A stretch of 64,000 nt of DNA from Endomychus coccineus (lineage: Eukaryota > Arthropoda > Insecta > Coleoptera > Endomychidae). Position 1 is the first letter of the stretch; each line of letters begins with the position of its first letter. The notes beneath the pieces are model-generated. The model was not told the DNA's origin. It ran no database searches and saw only the letters and a program-made list of their open reading frames with translations. Below are positions 9,155 to 21,496 of the stretch, one piece after another. The stretch lies in assembly GCA_958510875.1 (NCBI GenBank), contig OY294067.1:201083982-201147981 (forward strand). The letters are read 5' to 3'. A program made the position numbers and the translations under genes.

Positions 9155-11456
9155 GTCCTCGAACTGCGTGGCCAAATTGAAGCCGAAGATTCTTTGAATG
9201 GAAAAAAAGTTGATGAGTCTTTTTACTTTTGCCTCAAGTGTCTTGTTTACCCGGTAGAGGGCTTCAAAATTGCAAAAATTATTTTGTTGTTTCGGTATAA
9301 CTTGAGGACGTAATTAAGAACTTTTACAATATTCAGCAGGTGAGTTACTGTCAATAATGGCCATTTTTGAGAGTGGAGCACAGAGCCTTAGAGACCATAG
9401 CAATGGCTCAAACTTGAGGATGTAACGGGAAAAGTGTCCAGAACTTTTTTGTGGTTAATGTAATTCACTCGATATTTTTCATGTAGATAGCTTATCTAAT
9501 TTGAAAACTTTTCTTACTTTTTAGAAAATTTTGATAATATTGACGGATTAGCTTGAAAAAATTAATTTTCGAGTCTCTGCAATTTTGGCTTACTAATTTT
9601 ACTTGATTAAAATACCTTAGTTGCCTTTGCTTTCCTAATGCCATTTTGGCATTTGGAGAATTTATTCCCAAAACTGTCAGTTTTTACTTTGCTTTCCGTA
9701 AAATTTTTATAAAATTATGACTCAAAATTTCCCTAACACTGAAATGGTTGATATGTTATTGATTTATGGACTTTGTCGTTGCAATGGCCGGAGAAGAGAA
9801 AGATATCCGCATCGCAGAATTCCAAATCGGCAAACCTTCGCGAAACTGGCGAATTTAAAGCAAATCGCAGAGAAACTGGACGCAGACGGACAAGAAGGAC
9901 GTTAGAATTCGGAGAAGCGATACTGGAAGCGGTTGAAACTGAACCTGGGATAAGCACACTACGTTTGGGACTTCGTATTGGAGCCTCAAAATCATTAGTT
10001 CATAATGTACTGAAAGAAGAACTGTTGTATCCCTATCATATTAAAACAGTTCAAGACTTGTTGCCCCTGGATCTAGGTCATCGGCTAGATTTCTGTCGGC
10101 TTATTGTCCAAAGACAAAACGCAAACCCCAATTTTTGTAGAAGATACTTTCACGAGATGTGGTCTTTTTAACCTCCATAATGAACATTTCTATGCTGATG
10201 AAAATCCTCATGAAACGGAAGTTACATATTTTCAGAATCGAACTAAAATCAATGTTTGGGTTGGAATTGTGGATAACTTTATTATTGGACCTACCGTTAT
10301 ACCCGATCGATTGAACGGGGAGAACTACTTGAACTTTTTGGAACAAAGGCTACTTGAACTGTTGGAAGACTTGCCCTTACACATTCGACGTGGCCTGGTT
10401 TATTTATGATGGTGCACCTCCTCATTTCACATTAGCTGTGAGGCGACATTTGAATGCGAAATATCCAGATCGCTAGATAGGTAGAGGACACGATGCACCC
10501 GTGAACTGGCTGGCCCGCTCCCTTATTTGACGCCCTGCGACTTCTTCCTATAGGACGCTTTGAAGTCGAAATACTATGCAGCTCCAGTAAACACACGAGA
10601 GGAATTGTTGCTACGAATTAATCATGAAGCGGATTTATTGAAGAATGATCCTGAAGTACTAGCCAGAGTTCAATCCAATTTCTTGAAACGAATTAATTTG
10701 TGTATTCAGGAAAATGGGCAACATTTCGAACAATTGATGCCTTAGCGATTTCCCAAAAAGTTTTGTTGTTTCTTTCAATTTAGCATTTGTTTTTCCTAAA
10801 TAATCACATCGTTTCCCCATTTCTATTGTTTTTATTATTCGTGTTTTACCGAGATATTAACCATTTCAGTGTTAGTGAAATTTTGAGCCATAATTTCATA
10901 AAATTTTCACGGGAAGCAAACTAAAAACTGACAGTTCTGAGAATAATTTCTCCAAATGCCAAAATGACATTAGAAAAGCAAAGGCAACTAAGGTATTTTA
11001 ATCAAGTAGAATTAGTAAGCCAAAATTGCAGAGACTCGAAAATTAATTTTTTCAAGCTAATCCGTTGATTTTATCAAAATTTTCTAAGAGTAAGAAAAGT
11101 TTTCAAATTAGATAAGCTATTCACATAATAATGTTGAGTGAATTACATTGACCACAAAAAAGTTCTGGACACTTTTCCCGTTACATCCTCAAGTTTGAGC
11201 CATTTCTATGGTCTCTAAGGCTCTATGCTCCGCTCCCAAAAACGGCTATTATTGACAGTAACTCACCTTTCAAATATTGTGAAAGACCTCCATCACGTTC
11301 TCAAGTTATACCGAAAAAACAAGATTATTTTTGCAACTTTGAAGCCCTCTACCGGCTAAACAAGACACTTGAGGCAAAAGTAAAAAGGCTCATCAAATTT
11401 TTTTCGAATCAAAGAATGTTCGGTTTAATTTTAGCCACGCAGTTCGAGGACAACCT
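9155..11456 (+). mobile_element. IS630/Tc1-mariner-type transposon, copy 2 (inverted)
   Basis: Same family as copy 1 in opposite orientation. Its left end starts TCCTCGAACTGCGTGGCC and its right end is GCAGTTCGAGGACAACCTGT at ~11456, again beside a TA tract. Together the copies form one inverted repeat centred near 9230. The arms differ at many scattered positions, so this is not a recent assembly duplication. Confidence 0.85.
9717..10745 (+). pseudogene. IS630-type transposase, frameshifted (copy 2)
   Basis: It begins with ATG at 9717 and the DUF4817-like 'NTEMVDMLLIYGLCRCNGRR'. It continues in a second frame from about 'NLRETGEFKANRRETGRRR' through the HTH 'GISTLRLGLRIGASKSLVHN'. A break near 10140 removes the TDED region seen in copy 1, so the first catalytic Asp is lost. 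The frame then resumes with 'DTFTRCGLFNLHNEHFYADE' and 'NVWVGIVDNFIIGPTVIP'. The C-terminal 'INHEADLLKNDPEVLARVQS' piece ends at a stop at 10743-10745, a few codons before the end in copy 1. At least three frame changes make it inactive. Confidence 0.85.
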
Positions 11457-11457
11457 G

Positions 11458-11717
<260 letters not shown>

Positions 11718-11724
11718 AAAAAAA

Positions 11725-11731
<7 letters not shown>

Positions 11732-11780
<49 letters not shown>
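11732..11780. repeat. (TA)n microsatellite
   Basis: TA run following the A-rich tail of the PLE-B fragment. Confidence 0.95.
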
Positions 11781-11785
<5 letters not shown>

Positions 11786-13895
11786 CAGAATGGTTGACAA
11801 TAATTGGTGAAAAGGCTATCTCTACATGAACAATAAATTGTCCATACATATGTTCATGAACTTTTTGTGGTGGTATTTTCATGGTAATATTTTTCAGAGA
11901 TATATACAAACGTTGCTGTTTTGGAAAGTCAAGGGAAACGTATGTGTTATAATCATTGATTGTTAACAAATACTACCAGCAGTCAAATATGAAATAGGAC
12001 AATAAGGTTCTATTGTGCTTCAGTTTTCGGTACAAATTATTCAGTTGATCTCCGCTTAATTATTCATATTGGAATCATGATAGGAGATGCCGACAAATGG
12101 AAAATATGGTCTTCAGAATCTACAGTATCAGTATTGAGAGGAAACTGGAAATGTTCAGAAAATATAATTCTACATCAGTTGAAAATTGTGAGATCGAGAA
12201 TTTGTTATAAAAAGCATGCGCTTCGAGGAGATATAATTTGTTCCGGATGAAGATCCTTATCCACCTCATTCAACTATATTCGTTGTGGAATAATTGAGTA
12301 TGAACGATAAATGATTAGGAGAGTTTACTCAACCATGTCGTGAACATTAAGGATATTAAATTCCTGCATTTTAGTTTTACCCAATTTACATAGTAAACAA
12401 AAGCGCGAACGGTTGGTAAACGAAATTTCAAGTGAATGCAAACTCATGCCGCTGAATACCCGTAACTCAAAAATTATTTATTTGCTCAACAAAGATCAAA
12501 ACATGCATTCAATTAGTGTTCGACGCTGGAAATGGACAGGGGATTCGAGAAGTTTCTGAAGTAACAGAAATCGGGTAAGTAGAAGGAATAGAAACAATAA
12601 TATCAACTCAGAAATCTCTTTCATCTATCCCTCATATTGTTTCTATGAGAATGATCAACAAAGAGTGTTTCAAATTTTGTAACTCTTAGATTCATCAAGG
12701 TTACTCTGGCCAATAGTAGAAACAGATGTGAATGTACCCCTTTTTCTCTGCAATCAACTTGACTTCTCCTATATAAGGATGAATAAGTTTATATGTGTAC
12801 GTATACTAATATACAAGATGTACACACGCTCCTGAAAGAAGGATACTGCAAATTCCAGACCTATGTTTACTTAACGTACATGACCTTGTCGAAAAAGTTT
12901 GTTAGGAGAGCTAGAGCTTTTTGAAGACGATGCTTTCACATCGGCTTAATACAATATTTGAAACGGTTCAACGGTTGCCTTCTAAGTAATAACATCCTTC
13001 CAATTCATTCGGTGGAATATGAATAATAATATGGTGTGAATATGATTCTTTGATTGTAGTCATAAGCGGTTCATTTGAGACGGAAAATGGACATTTCATT
13101 TAAAAATTTTGTCTTCCAAATTATCGTAATTTTGGTGTAACATTCAACGGATTCCGATTTTTTCATCAAAACATAATGCTCTTGTGTGGAGTCAGTATAA
13201 AGTACAGTTACGGAAAAAAACGATCTGAATTTGTATGAATCAACCCATACGTTTTCTGATTATGAAAAATGGATATGCAACATAGATGAATCATTGAATT
13301 TAGAGCGAATGATAGGTATTGTTAGTTGTCAAATTAGTTTCGAGTCAAAAATTTATTTATTTTTAGTGAAACAATTGTGACCTACCTTTTTACTTTAGTT
13401 CAAACTTAGATTTCTCGGGTGCCAGATTCTTGTTAAAGTTTACTCTCTTTCGAGAACTAGGGTCGTCACCACAATGCCTGTCACAGTGCTATCTATGGAA
13501 AGCTTTGTCCTCAGAGTAATTCAGTGAAGTTATATGAGGGCCCCAAAACGCGCAGAAAGAATAGTATCGAAATCGCACTTTCAATATGTCTACATTTCGA
13601 ATCACTTCAACTAAACCATAGATAACTCTACTCCCGTAGAATGGAATGTCTCATGGTAGGGACCAAAACTGTCAGGGCTGGCGGAAGTATTTTGCTTCTA
13701 AAACACGAGAGGGCGCGTCGAGCATCCGGAATTATTAGAAATTATAATGCGCATGCGATTGTTATTGTTGTTCAATAATAGTCATTACTATTTGATTTGT
13801 GAATTTTGTTTCCATGCTTGCTATCATTTACGCAATTTCTAGAATATTGTTCTCGCCTAATATTTATTATGATGAAAAAATACGTTAATAATTAG
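11781..13895. other. About 2.1 kb with no supported feature
   Basis: No reading frame above about 60 codons, no inverted ends and no tandem repeat that I can see. It is the longest stretch here that looks like plain unique sequence. It could hold an intron or flank of a host gene, or eroded transposon sequence. Confidence 0.4.
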
Positions 13896-14421
13896 GTATC
13901 GAAGCATTCTATTGGAGGAACTTGTGAAGAAAACAGAAGTGATATACTTGTAACACTTCAGCAGTTCATTAGTCAGGTGTGTATTTCACATTATATGTTA
14001 TAAAAATTCTACCTTAATTATTTTTATCAGTTTTAATCAATAATCTTATTTCTTACAGGGATTCATCATTGAACCACAAGTGGAAACTTTGGAAGAACCA
14101 TCATTTCACTTATCGAATTATTCCAACATTTTAAGACCTTTGGAGGCTGCATCACTATCATATGTAGCGGGATATATTATAGTAAAAATGGAAATTAAAA
14201 TCGCCTATTATTGTATAGCTTGTAAATACAACGCATTGAGAAGAGAAAGGGAAAATGACGATTTCAACTTGTTAATTAGACCTAGGGAATATGGTGGACA
14301 AAAAGTTGAAAGGCTAAAATACTGCAATTATGAATTCATAAAAATTTTGGTAATGTGCTATATTATCCTGTTTGTTATGCTTTCCAAAATACCCCATATT
14401 GAAAATGTTTTGGAAAAATAA
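13896..14421 (+). pseudogene. Transposase C-terminal fragment with an intron (P/THAP-like)
   Basis: A first exon piece (13896-13976, 'GGTCEENRSDILVTLQQFIS') ends in CAG before GTGTGT. An 82-base intron (13977-14058) ends TTTCTTACAG. The second exon (14059-14421) continues in phase 0 with 'GFIIEPQVETLEEPSFHL', then 'LEAASLSYVAGYIIVKMEIK' and CxxC ('YCIACKY'), and stops at 14419-14421. The 'ALSYVAGYIxxK' motif is characteristic of the C-terminal part of P-element/THAP9-like transposases. The catalytic core is not present upstream. The intron call rests on canonical GT-AG ends and frame continuity. Confidence 0.45.
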
Positions 14422-15839
14422 CAAACGTTATTGAAGTATCATTGAATGTGAACATTCAAAAATGTTGGAGAATTCTGTTATCAAAGAATTTTCTCGGCTT
14501 GTAATATTCAATTATTTCAATGGAACGAACAACATTATAACAGGAAAAGATAATAGAATTTCATTCAGAGGCCAAGAAACGTACAACTGCGAGTTGATAA
14601 GAACATAATTTGTATATTTTACGTATTTTGGTTTCAACACATTGTAATTAGTCTCGATATTTGATTGTATTTAAATGTATATTTTATGTATTTCTTTTTT
14701 AACACGTTGAATGCCAATATCAGAAAACTTTATTGAAAAAATTAGCTTATTTTCACACCGAAATCCTGAATATTACCTTGACAGTCAGCAAGTTGAGTCA
14801 TTTCTATTGATTTTGATGTTTAATTGTATTTATATGTATATTCTATATATAATTCTGTTTTAACTCGGTTGTTGAATGAAAACTATTGGTAAAAACTATC
14901 GACATTCATTCCATACTTAAATTGTTAGAAAACAAAATTTGCAGTGGTGTGTTGTTTAACTTACTTCGAATTTCCCTCCAAAGCATCATCTAGTAGGCTT
15001 CCAATCCGCACGCAGCGCTCTTATCGCGGTTCCGGTACATAACACGGAAATTTCATTCTACGGAGTAGAGTTTTCTATGATCTTAACCCACGAAGGAATG
15101 AACGGAAGCTCAACTAAATGAAGTTATCAATTTATTCTGAAAATATTGAATTAGATAGAACATGAGCAAACCAATGATGATCTCACAAATTATGGGAACG
15201 GTGATAGGTCGATTTTAACGCGCTCGTACAATATTCCCTCTACGAATATTTACAGATTCGCCATTGAAGAATATTATTTTCATTTGAATCTGGCTCCAGT
15301 CACTTTAGTGTGTTTGTTTGCCGCAAAGTAAAATAGCGCAAGAGCGCGGAAGTAGACAATGACGATTCGTAATGACTGACTGCGGTTGATGTACGGTCGA
15401 AGTTTTTATTTGTTTCTTCAGAATAATAATGTTAAGGTATCATTATGAAGTGCAGTTCATTTATGAAAAAGATCCAGTATGTGATAAGCAAATACAGTCC
15501 ACTCAGTCCAAAAAGCAACATCAGGTTCTACTCCGCTGGATGATTGATTGATGGTTTTTCTACAGATGTTATATAATGGTGAATGGCGGGATCCGAACAG
15601 TCCAGTCTATTCACAAATCAGCTTGGTTGTTGGAAATACGTCGTGGTTGGGAAAAATCAGAAGGTGATGTTGGTATAGAAAAGTAACTCCCTACCAGGAC
15701 CGAATTAAGAGTGGTGGGTGCCTGTGAGCACAAGTTTGGTAGGAGCCTCTATAGTAGACGGTAATATTAAATGCCATAAAATATTTTTACGATACAAACT
15801 TATAATGCAATTGTAATGTCATTCAAATAAAACATTTCT

Positions 15840-15844
<5 letters not shown>
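14422..15844. other. No supported feature
   Basis: AT-rich sequence, with scattered open codons after 14465 that may be eroded 3' coding sequence of the transposase fragment. No RNA gene or repeat structure recognised. Confidence 0.4.
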
Positions 15845-15884
<40 letters not shown>

Positions 15885-16018
15885 AAGTTTAAAGTTTCTT
15901 TGCCTAATTGGCCACTATCGTGTATGTAACTTAAGAGATATAGAATTAAATTTTCTGAATTATGAAGATAACTTAGATAATTTAACATAGGATTATAAAG
16001 ATGTATGTAAAAAAAAAA

Positions 16019-16057
<39 letters not shown>
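15845..16057 (-). repeat. Fragment of the tRNA-bearing repeat between two TA runs
   Basis: (TA)n at 15845-15880 is followed by a minus-oriented piece of the 473-bp repeat (15881-16006: AAACAAGTTTAAAGTTTCTT... to ...CATAGGATTATAAAGATG). A second TA run follows at 16020-16057. The piece stops before the tRNA-like part. Confidence 0.85.
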
Positions 16058-16064
<7 letters not shown>

Positions 16065-17126
16065 TTTATATGTATCAATTATCGTTACAAAGGCACTTTC
16101 GGCACTTTTCTCGCCCATCAAAATGTCAAATTTTTATTAATTGATTATTGCTACTCAAAAGCGGGAGATTGTTGAGGCGTTCTTGCTCATTGCCGTTCCA
16201 ATCCGTTCTTTCAGTATTTTTAACTATGAAAGAGATCTTTCAGCCTCACAGTTGATGTTCATCAGAACCAGATCAATTTTTCAAATTATCTGAACAATAG
16301 GAAAACCATCCTCCACCTTTTTTTTCTGATTATCAACGGGTACATGACATGTTCACGGCTGGATTATCTTTTTTTTCTGCTGCAAACTATCTGTGAAATT
16401 CTGCAAATTGACTCAACTAGAAACTTATCTGTAATACGGCGCCACATACTAAACACGCGAGCAAATTCAAATAACTAATTTCAATGAACTTGTTATTATG
16501 TTGTCTTTCAAAGCAATGTGACATAAGAAATAACTTATTCCAATGTCTACCTGCCATTACATAAATGATGAATATGAAATATTTCCTGCTTTTGTAATGT
16601 AAAATATATAATTAAAATATGTGAACACAAATTCTGCATAAAAAACGCAAGAATCATGAACTTATTACTATATTAACAAGACCATCTTATCATTCTTTTT
16701 GGAAGCCAACATTTTTTTCAATATATTGTACTTGATGGGGGCCTGTAGGCGGCCGCCCACTCTGTCAATTCAAAATCCGCCCTGCTCCTACCTACCTATT
16801 AACATTTCTAAACCAAGTTTCGATGCTTGATTCCAGTCTGAGAGCGTTAAGCAGCTAGACATGGATGAATATTCCCCTCATGATTAGAAATTCAGATGCT
16901 AAATAAGATTCATAGATTTCAGATTAGATAGAACAAAAAAGAAAGATCAATGAGAATTCATTGAAATTGATGTGGTTATCAGGAATAGAGGTGCAATTAA
17001 GTACAAACTTACTTCCTTTCCAAAATATGTAGTCTATTCATGATCAGTTTGATAAGAATTCATCTTCGTAAGTGGAGAAACGACTATTGAATTGGAGTTG
17101 AAAACAAATAATTAAATCTTCCCTAT
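16058..17126. other. No supported feature
   Basis: No durable frame or repeat. The segment near 16735-16790 (GGCGGCCGCCCACTC) is more GC-rich but gives no recognisable product. Confidence 0.35.
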
Positions 17127-18180
17127 GAAGAGTTAGATGGAGTTCAGACCAGAATAGAGGATTCATGTGCTGAAGAACAATTCGATGATTAGTTAGAAGA
17201 ACGAGATCGATTTGTAAACAGATATGATAAAATTATCATCATTATCAAAATTTGAAATATCAAAGACTAATGTTAATCCTGATTCAGATAATAATTCAGT
17301 TCATTCGGTTAGATGAAGTTCTGACTTGAATAGAGGATCCATGTGCTGAAGAGCAATTAGATGATCAGTTAGAAGAACATGATCGATTTGTGAATAGATA
17401 TGACAAAATACTGTCATTATCAAAATATGTATTATCAAAGACTAATGTTAATCCCGATTCAGATAATCATTCAGTTCATTCAGTTAGATGAAGTTCATAC
17501 TAGAATAGAGGATTCAAATGCTGAGAAGCAATTAGATGATCAGTTGGAAAAAGAGATTGATTTGTAAATAGATGTGATAAAATACTGTCATTATCAAAAT
17601 ATGTAATATCAAAGACTAATGTTAATCCTGATTCAGTAGATCATTCAGTTCATTCAGTTAGATGAAGTCCAGACTAGAATAGAGAATTCGTGTGCTGAAG
17701 TACTTTCAGATGATCTTTTAGAAGAACGAGATCGATTTGTGAATAGATATGATGAAATACTGTCATTAGCAAAATTTGTGATATCAAAGAATATGTCAAT
17801 CCTGATTCATATAATCATTCAGTTCATTCAGTTAGATGAAGTTCATATTTGAATAGAGGATTCAAATGCTGAGAAGCAATTAGATGATCAGTTGGAAAAA
17901 AAGAGATCGATTTGTAAATACATGTGATAAAATACTGTCATTAACAAAATATGTGATATCAAAGACTAATGTTGATCCTGATTCAGTAGATCATTCAGTT
18001 CATTCAGTTAGATGGAGTTCAGACTAGAATAGAGGATTCACGTGGAGAAGAGCAATTAGATGATCAGTAAGAATATCGAGATCAATCTGTATATAGATAT
18101 GATAAAATACTGTCATTAGCAGCATAAGTGATATCAGAAATGTTAATCCTAATTCAGATGATCATTCAGTTCATTCTGGT
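17127..18180 (+). repeat. Six-fold ~175-bp tandem repeat inside BEL/Pao gag
   Basis: GTTAGATG recurs at 17132, 17308, 17483, 17657, 17831 and 18007, giving spacings of 176, 175, 174, 174 and 176. Each unit encodes a charged segment such as 'EEQLDDQLEERDRFVNRYDK' followed by 'ILSLAKFVISKTNVNPDSD'. It resembles the coiled N-terminal part of BEL/Pao Gag. The last unit runs into the serine-rich linker and DUF1759. Indels and stops show that the repeats decayed after amplification. Confidence 0.85.
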
Positions 18181-20470
18181 GATTCTTCATCACAATCAGG
18201 TAGTCCTGATTCACAGTCTCATGGGAAACAAGAAAATAGTTTATGTAAAATTACCAGTTATAGATTTAACTAAGTTTGATGGTTCTCAAGAAGAATGGTT
18301 GAATTTTAAAGATTTTTTTGATCCATAGACTCAGAAAAATTAATCTGTCAATGAGATCAGAAATTCCATTAGTTATGAGCTAGTTTGAATACTTCAGCTC
18401 TAAACATAATTCAGTCATTACAATTCTCATCGATTGATTACGATTAAGTTACTTGAGAGTTACTTTGTAACAGATTTGATAATAAATGATTGCTGGTTCC
18501 CAGTCATATAAAAGGCCTTTTCAATTTACCTATGACTCAGGAGGAATCATCATGTGCACTCGCAATTCCAAAGATTCTTTGTTTGAACATTTGAGAGCAC
18601 TGGGTGATATTGGCCTGTCATTGAGTTCTTGGGATTCCCTATCGATCTATTCAATTTGTACGAATCTGAATGGATCAACAGCTTGTGAATGGGAAAAGTA
18701 TAAAACAGATTAAGATATGTTTACTTTAGATAAGTTCAAACGACTTTTAAATAATAGAGCAGATGTTCTCGAGTCTTTGGATTCAAATATTGAAAAGGAA
18801 GAACTCTGATAAAATGGAAATACAAGGATGTTAGGAATAAAAATACTGAAAGCTTTATGAGTAAGTCGAAGGGATTATCCTGAAGAGCAAACCTTATTTA
18901 AATGCAACTTCTGTGGTGAAGATGATATAAGATATACCGATGTAATAATATTTGTGTTTTAGATGTTTCGAATAGCATGAAGAAAGTTCAGAGTTTATCT
19001 TTATGCACAGGTTGTTAAGGTAAGAGTCATACGATGGATAATTGTAATTGTTTTCAATGCTTAGACAAGCATATTAGATTGTTACATATCGATAGAGATA
19101 CGAGGGTGACTCTGTCAAGTACAACTGGTTGAAGTCGATGTTCTTGATATAAAGGGTGATAAACATACGTGCTCTGCAATTTTGGATTATGGGTCACAAC
19201 CAATTTTGTTTCGCAGAATATAGTTACTGAATGGAGATTAAGAAACTCAGATGTAGACATTAAAATTACAGGAATAAATTTAAATACTGGCCATTTGGAG
19301 AAGGAATGTAAAATGAATCGTTAATCAATGATTTTACGTTAGAACTTCAGTGTCTTGTGTTACCAAAATTCACAGATTCTTAACCAAGTGTTCCTTGGGG
19401 TGTATCATCTCTTGGAAATCCAAGGCACGTTAATCTTGTTGATCCAGAATTTAATACATCCTACAGTTTAGATTTGCTGATTGGTGTTTCAAGTTTTTGT
19501 GACTGCTTAAAATCACATCAAATAGTTTTGGGTCGAAGGTTCTCAATTCTACAGAAAACTGTTTTTGACCATATCGTTTCTGGTTGTTTACCAAGTCAGA
19601 ATTACAATTTGAAGTGAATTGTTATTCTTCCATTAAAAATGTTTTTTTTAATGATTCGTTACAAAAGCTTTGGTTAATAGAAGAAGGAAATTATGAGCAA
19701 AGGATGTCTTCGCAAGATGTTCAATAGAAGGGTTTCCCAAGCAAACATCATCACGAGATTCAAATGGTCGATTTGTAGTTATAATACCTTTGAAAAATGA
19801 GATTTTTCAGATTTTGGGAATTCAAAGCATGTAGCCGTTAAGAGGTTATTATCCTTATGGAAAAATATTGAAAGGGATTCTAGTTTGAAGCATGATTACA
19901 CTGCTTTTATGAATGATTATTTAGTTTTCAAACATATGAGTTTGGCAAATAGTGTTGATAAGGACAAGGTTCCGTATTATCTTCCTCACCTTGCCTTGTT
20001 CGAAGATTCTAACTACTAAGATACGTGTTATTTTCAATGGTTCCTCACCATTTACGATATAAACCTCTGTAAACGATCTCCAGTTACAGAGCCACATATA
20101 TTATGTAATTGATTTCATATTTTAATTAGGTTCACACACAGTTTCCATACGTAGTGTCAGCTAACATCGCAAAGACGTACCGGTAGATTCGGGTGGATCC
20201 TAACGATAAAAGTGTGCAAAAACTGTTTGGTGATTTGAGGAGACTGATGATATACAAATGTGTTAATTGAATAGTGTCACACAGGGAACAGCGAGTGCAC
20301 CATATTTGGCCAAGAGATGCTTATACCAACTAGCTTTTGGACAAGTTCCCTATTGCGTCTGAAATGAATTTCTGTATTGATGATTTCTTCGCTGGATTTT
20401 ACAGCATAAGGGAAGAAATGGAGGTTTGTCCATAGATTTCGGAGATTTTGAAATCAGACTGCATCACTTT
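17127..20470 (+). pseudogene. Decayed BEL/Pao retrotransposon: gag, protease, start of RT
   Basis: After the repeated segment (17127-18180) come, in order, pieces of a BEL/Pao polyprotein. DUF1759-like gag: 'LPVIDLTKFDGSQEEWLNFK' at 18260-18325 and 'STACEWEKYKTD' to 18710. Retropepsin-like region, 19350-19615: 'VPWGVSSLGNPRHVNLVDPE', 'SLDLLIGVSSF' and 'LQKTVFDHIVSGCLPSQNY'. Start of RT: 'GNSKHVAVKRLLSLWKNIER' and 'DYTAFMNDYLVFKHMSLANS', then 'CIDDFFAGFYSIREEMEV' near 20370-20425. Stops and frameshifts occur throughout. The RNase H and integrase regions are absent. A separate integrase piece at 4738-5453 belongs to the same superfamily but need not be the same element. Confidence 0.85.
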
Positions 20471-20756
20471 CAGGAAAAAGGAGTCCAATATTGGAGCTGT
20501 AACGCCTTCAATTTCAAAATAAAAACAAAAAAGAAATTATACGCACTCACTGGGTCCGCAGTCAAAGACAAAATTCCCGGTCCCCGTAGTCCAACTGATA
20601 CGTAATGATGACGTTCTTCCTACAAGTGACCCAGACCTAGTTCAGTGGAAGAGGGGGGTTCAAACAGACTGATGAGTTTTGCCAAGGCGCCACGCAGTTC
20701 GAATACCTATAGAACTTCCACTGACTTCCTATTTAACTATGAAAATGACTATTTAG

Positions 20757-20965
20757 CAGACCTCCTCGATCACCTGATCTTAAGCCTCTGGACTTTTTCG
20801 CTTGTGATTATCTGAAAGATAAAGTTAATGTCAAGCCGGTTCATAATAGAAAGGACCGTATTCGAAGAGCTTGTAGTGAAATAAATAATAAAATGTTAAT
20901 TTGAACAAGAAGGTCGTTGAAAAATCTATGTCGTCGTTACGTTGAAGTAAATGTGTCATTCTGAG
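20757..20965 (+). pseudogene. IS630-type transposase C-terminal fragment
   Basis: The frame reads 'RPPRSPDLKPLDFFACDYLK', then 'DKVNVKPVHNRKDRIRRACS' and 'NLCRRYVEVNVSF'. This is the third-catalytic-residue region and C-terminal helices of the mariner-like transposase family. The rest of the enzyme is missing, and one stop lies within the piece. The bases between it and the BEL/Pao relic (20471-20756) carry nothing I recognise. Confidence 0.65.
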
Positions 20966-21496
20966 CATTTATTATGGTTTATTTTTCATCGTTACCAATA
21001 AAAAGGTATTTAAATATTTTTTTATTTTATAAATAGCCTTCCAAAAGAAATTCCATAAAATAACCCTGATTAGAAAAACCAAAATAGCTCGAGCAGGAAG
21101 CCTCCAATTAAACTTTATCAAGAATATTTTGATATAGAAAATGAATCATGGTCTTAAAATTTGCATACAATAATAATTTTTGACCATTGGCGTAGAAGTT
21201 TAAGAGACTTAAATACGAACCAAATCCCATAACTACGCTAATGTATTTGTCTCCAGAACATTTTGTCACCAGGAAAACTGCTCATCCAGAAAAACTAGAG
21301 TGTACCAAGTTTGAACTGGAAATCTCCATTAGTTTAGAAGATAATAAAGGAAATGTGATAATTTTTCAAAACTTCAACACCCTGTATTTCGGAAACGTAG
21401 TGACTTAGAGAAAAATGTTATGTGAAGGATCCCTATTATTTTCAGAAGTTCTATCGTATATGGGAGTTATGAACGAAAAAACTGTAGCACCCTGTA
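20966..21496. other. Non-coding spacer with CACCCTGTAT-type ends
   Basis: Contains CAACACCCTGTATTTCGG (near 21378) and GCACCCTGTATATACAGGGT (near 21488), both like ends of IS630-type MITEs. The second is a perfect small palindrome where two ends meet. Confidence 0.45.

Noticed and set aside
7006..11456. Assembly artefact as explanation of the large palindrome
   Set aside because: The arms differ at many sites and the two transposases carry different frameshifts, which a simple artefact would not give. Not fully excluded without reads.
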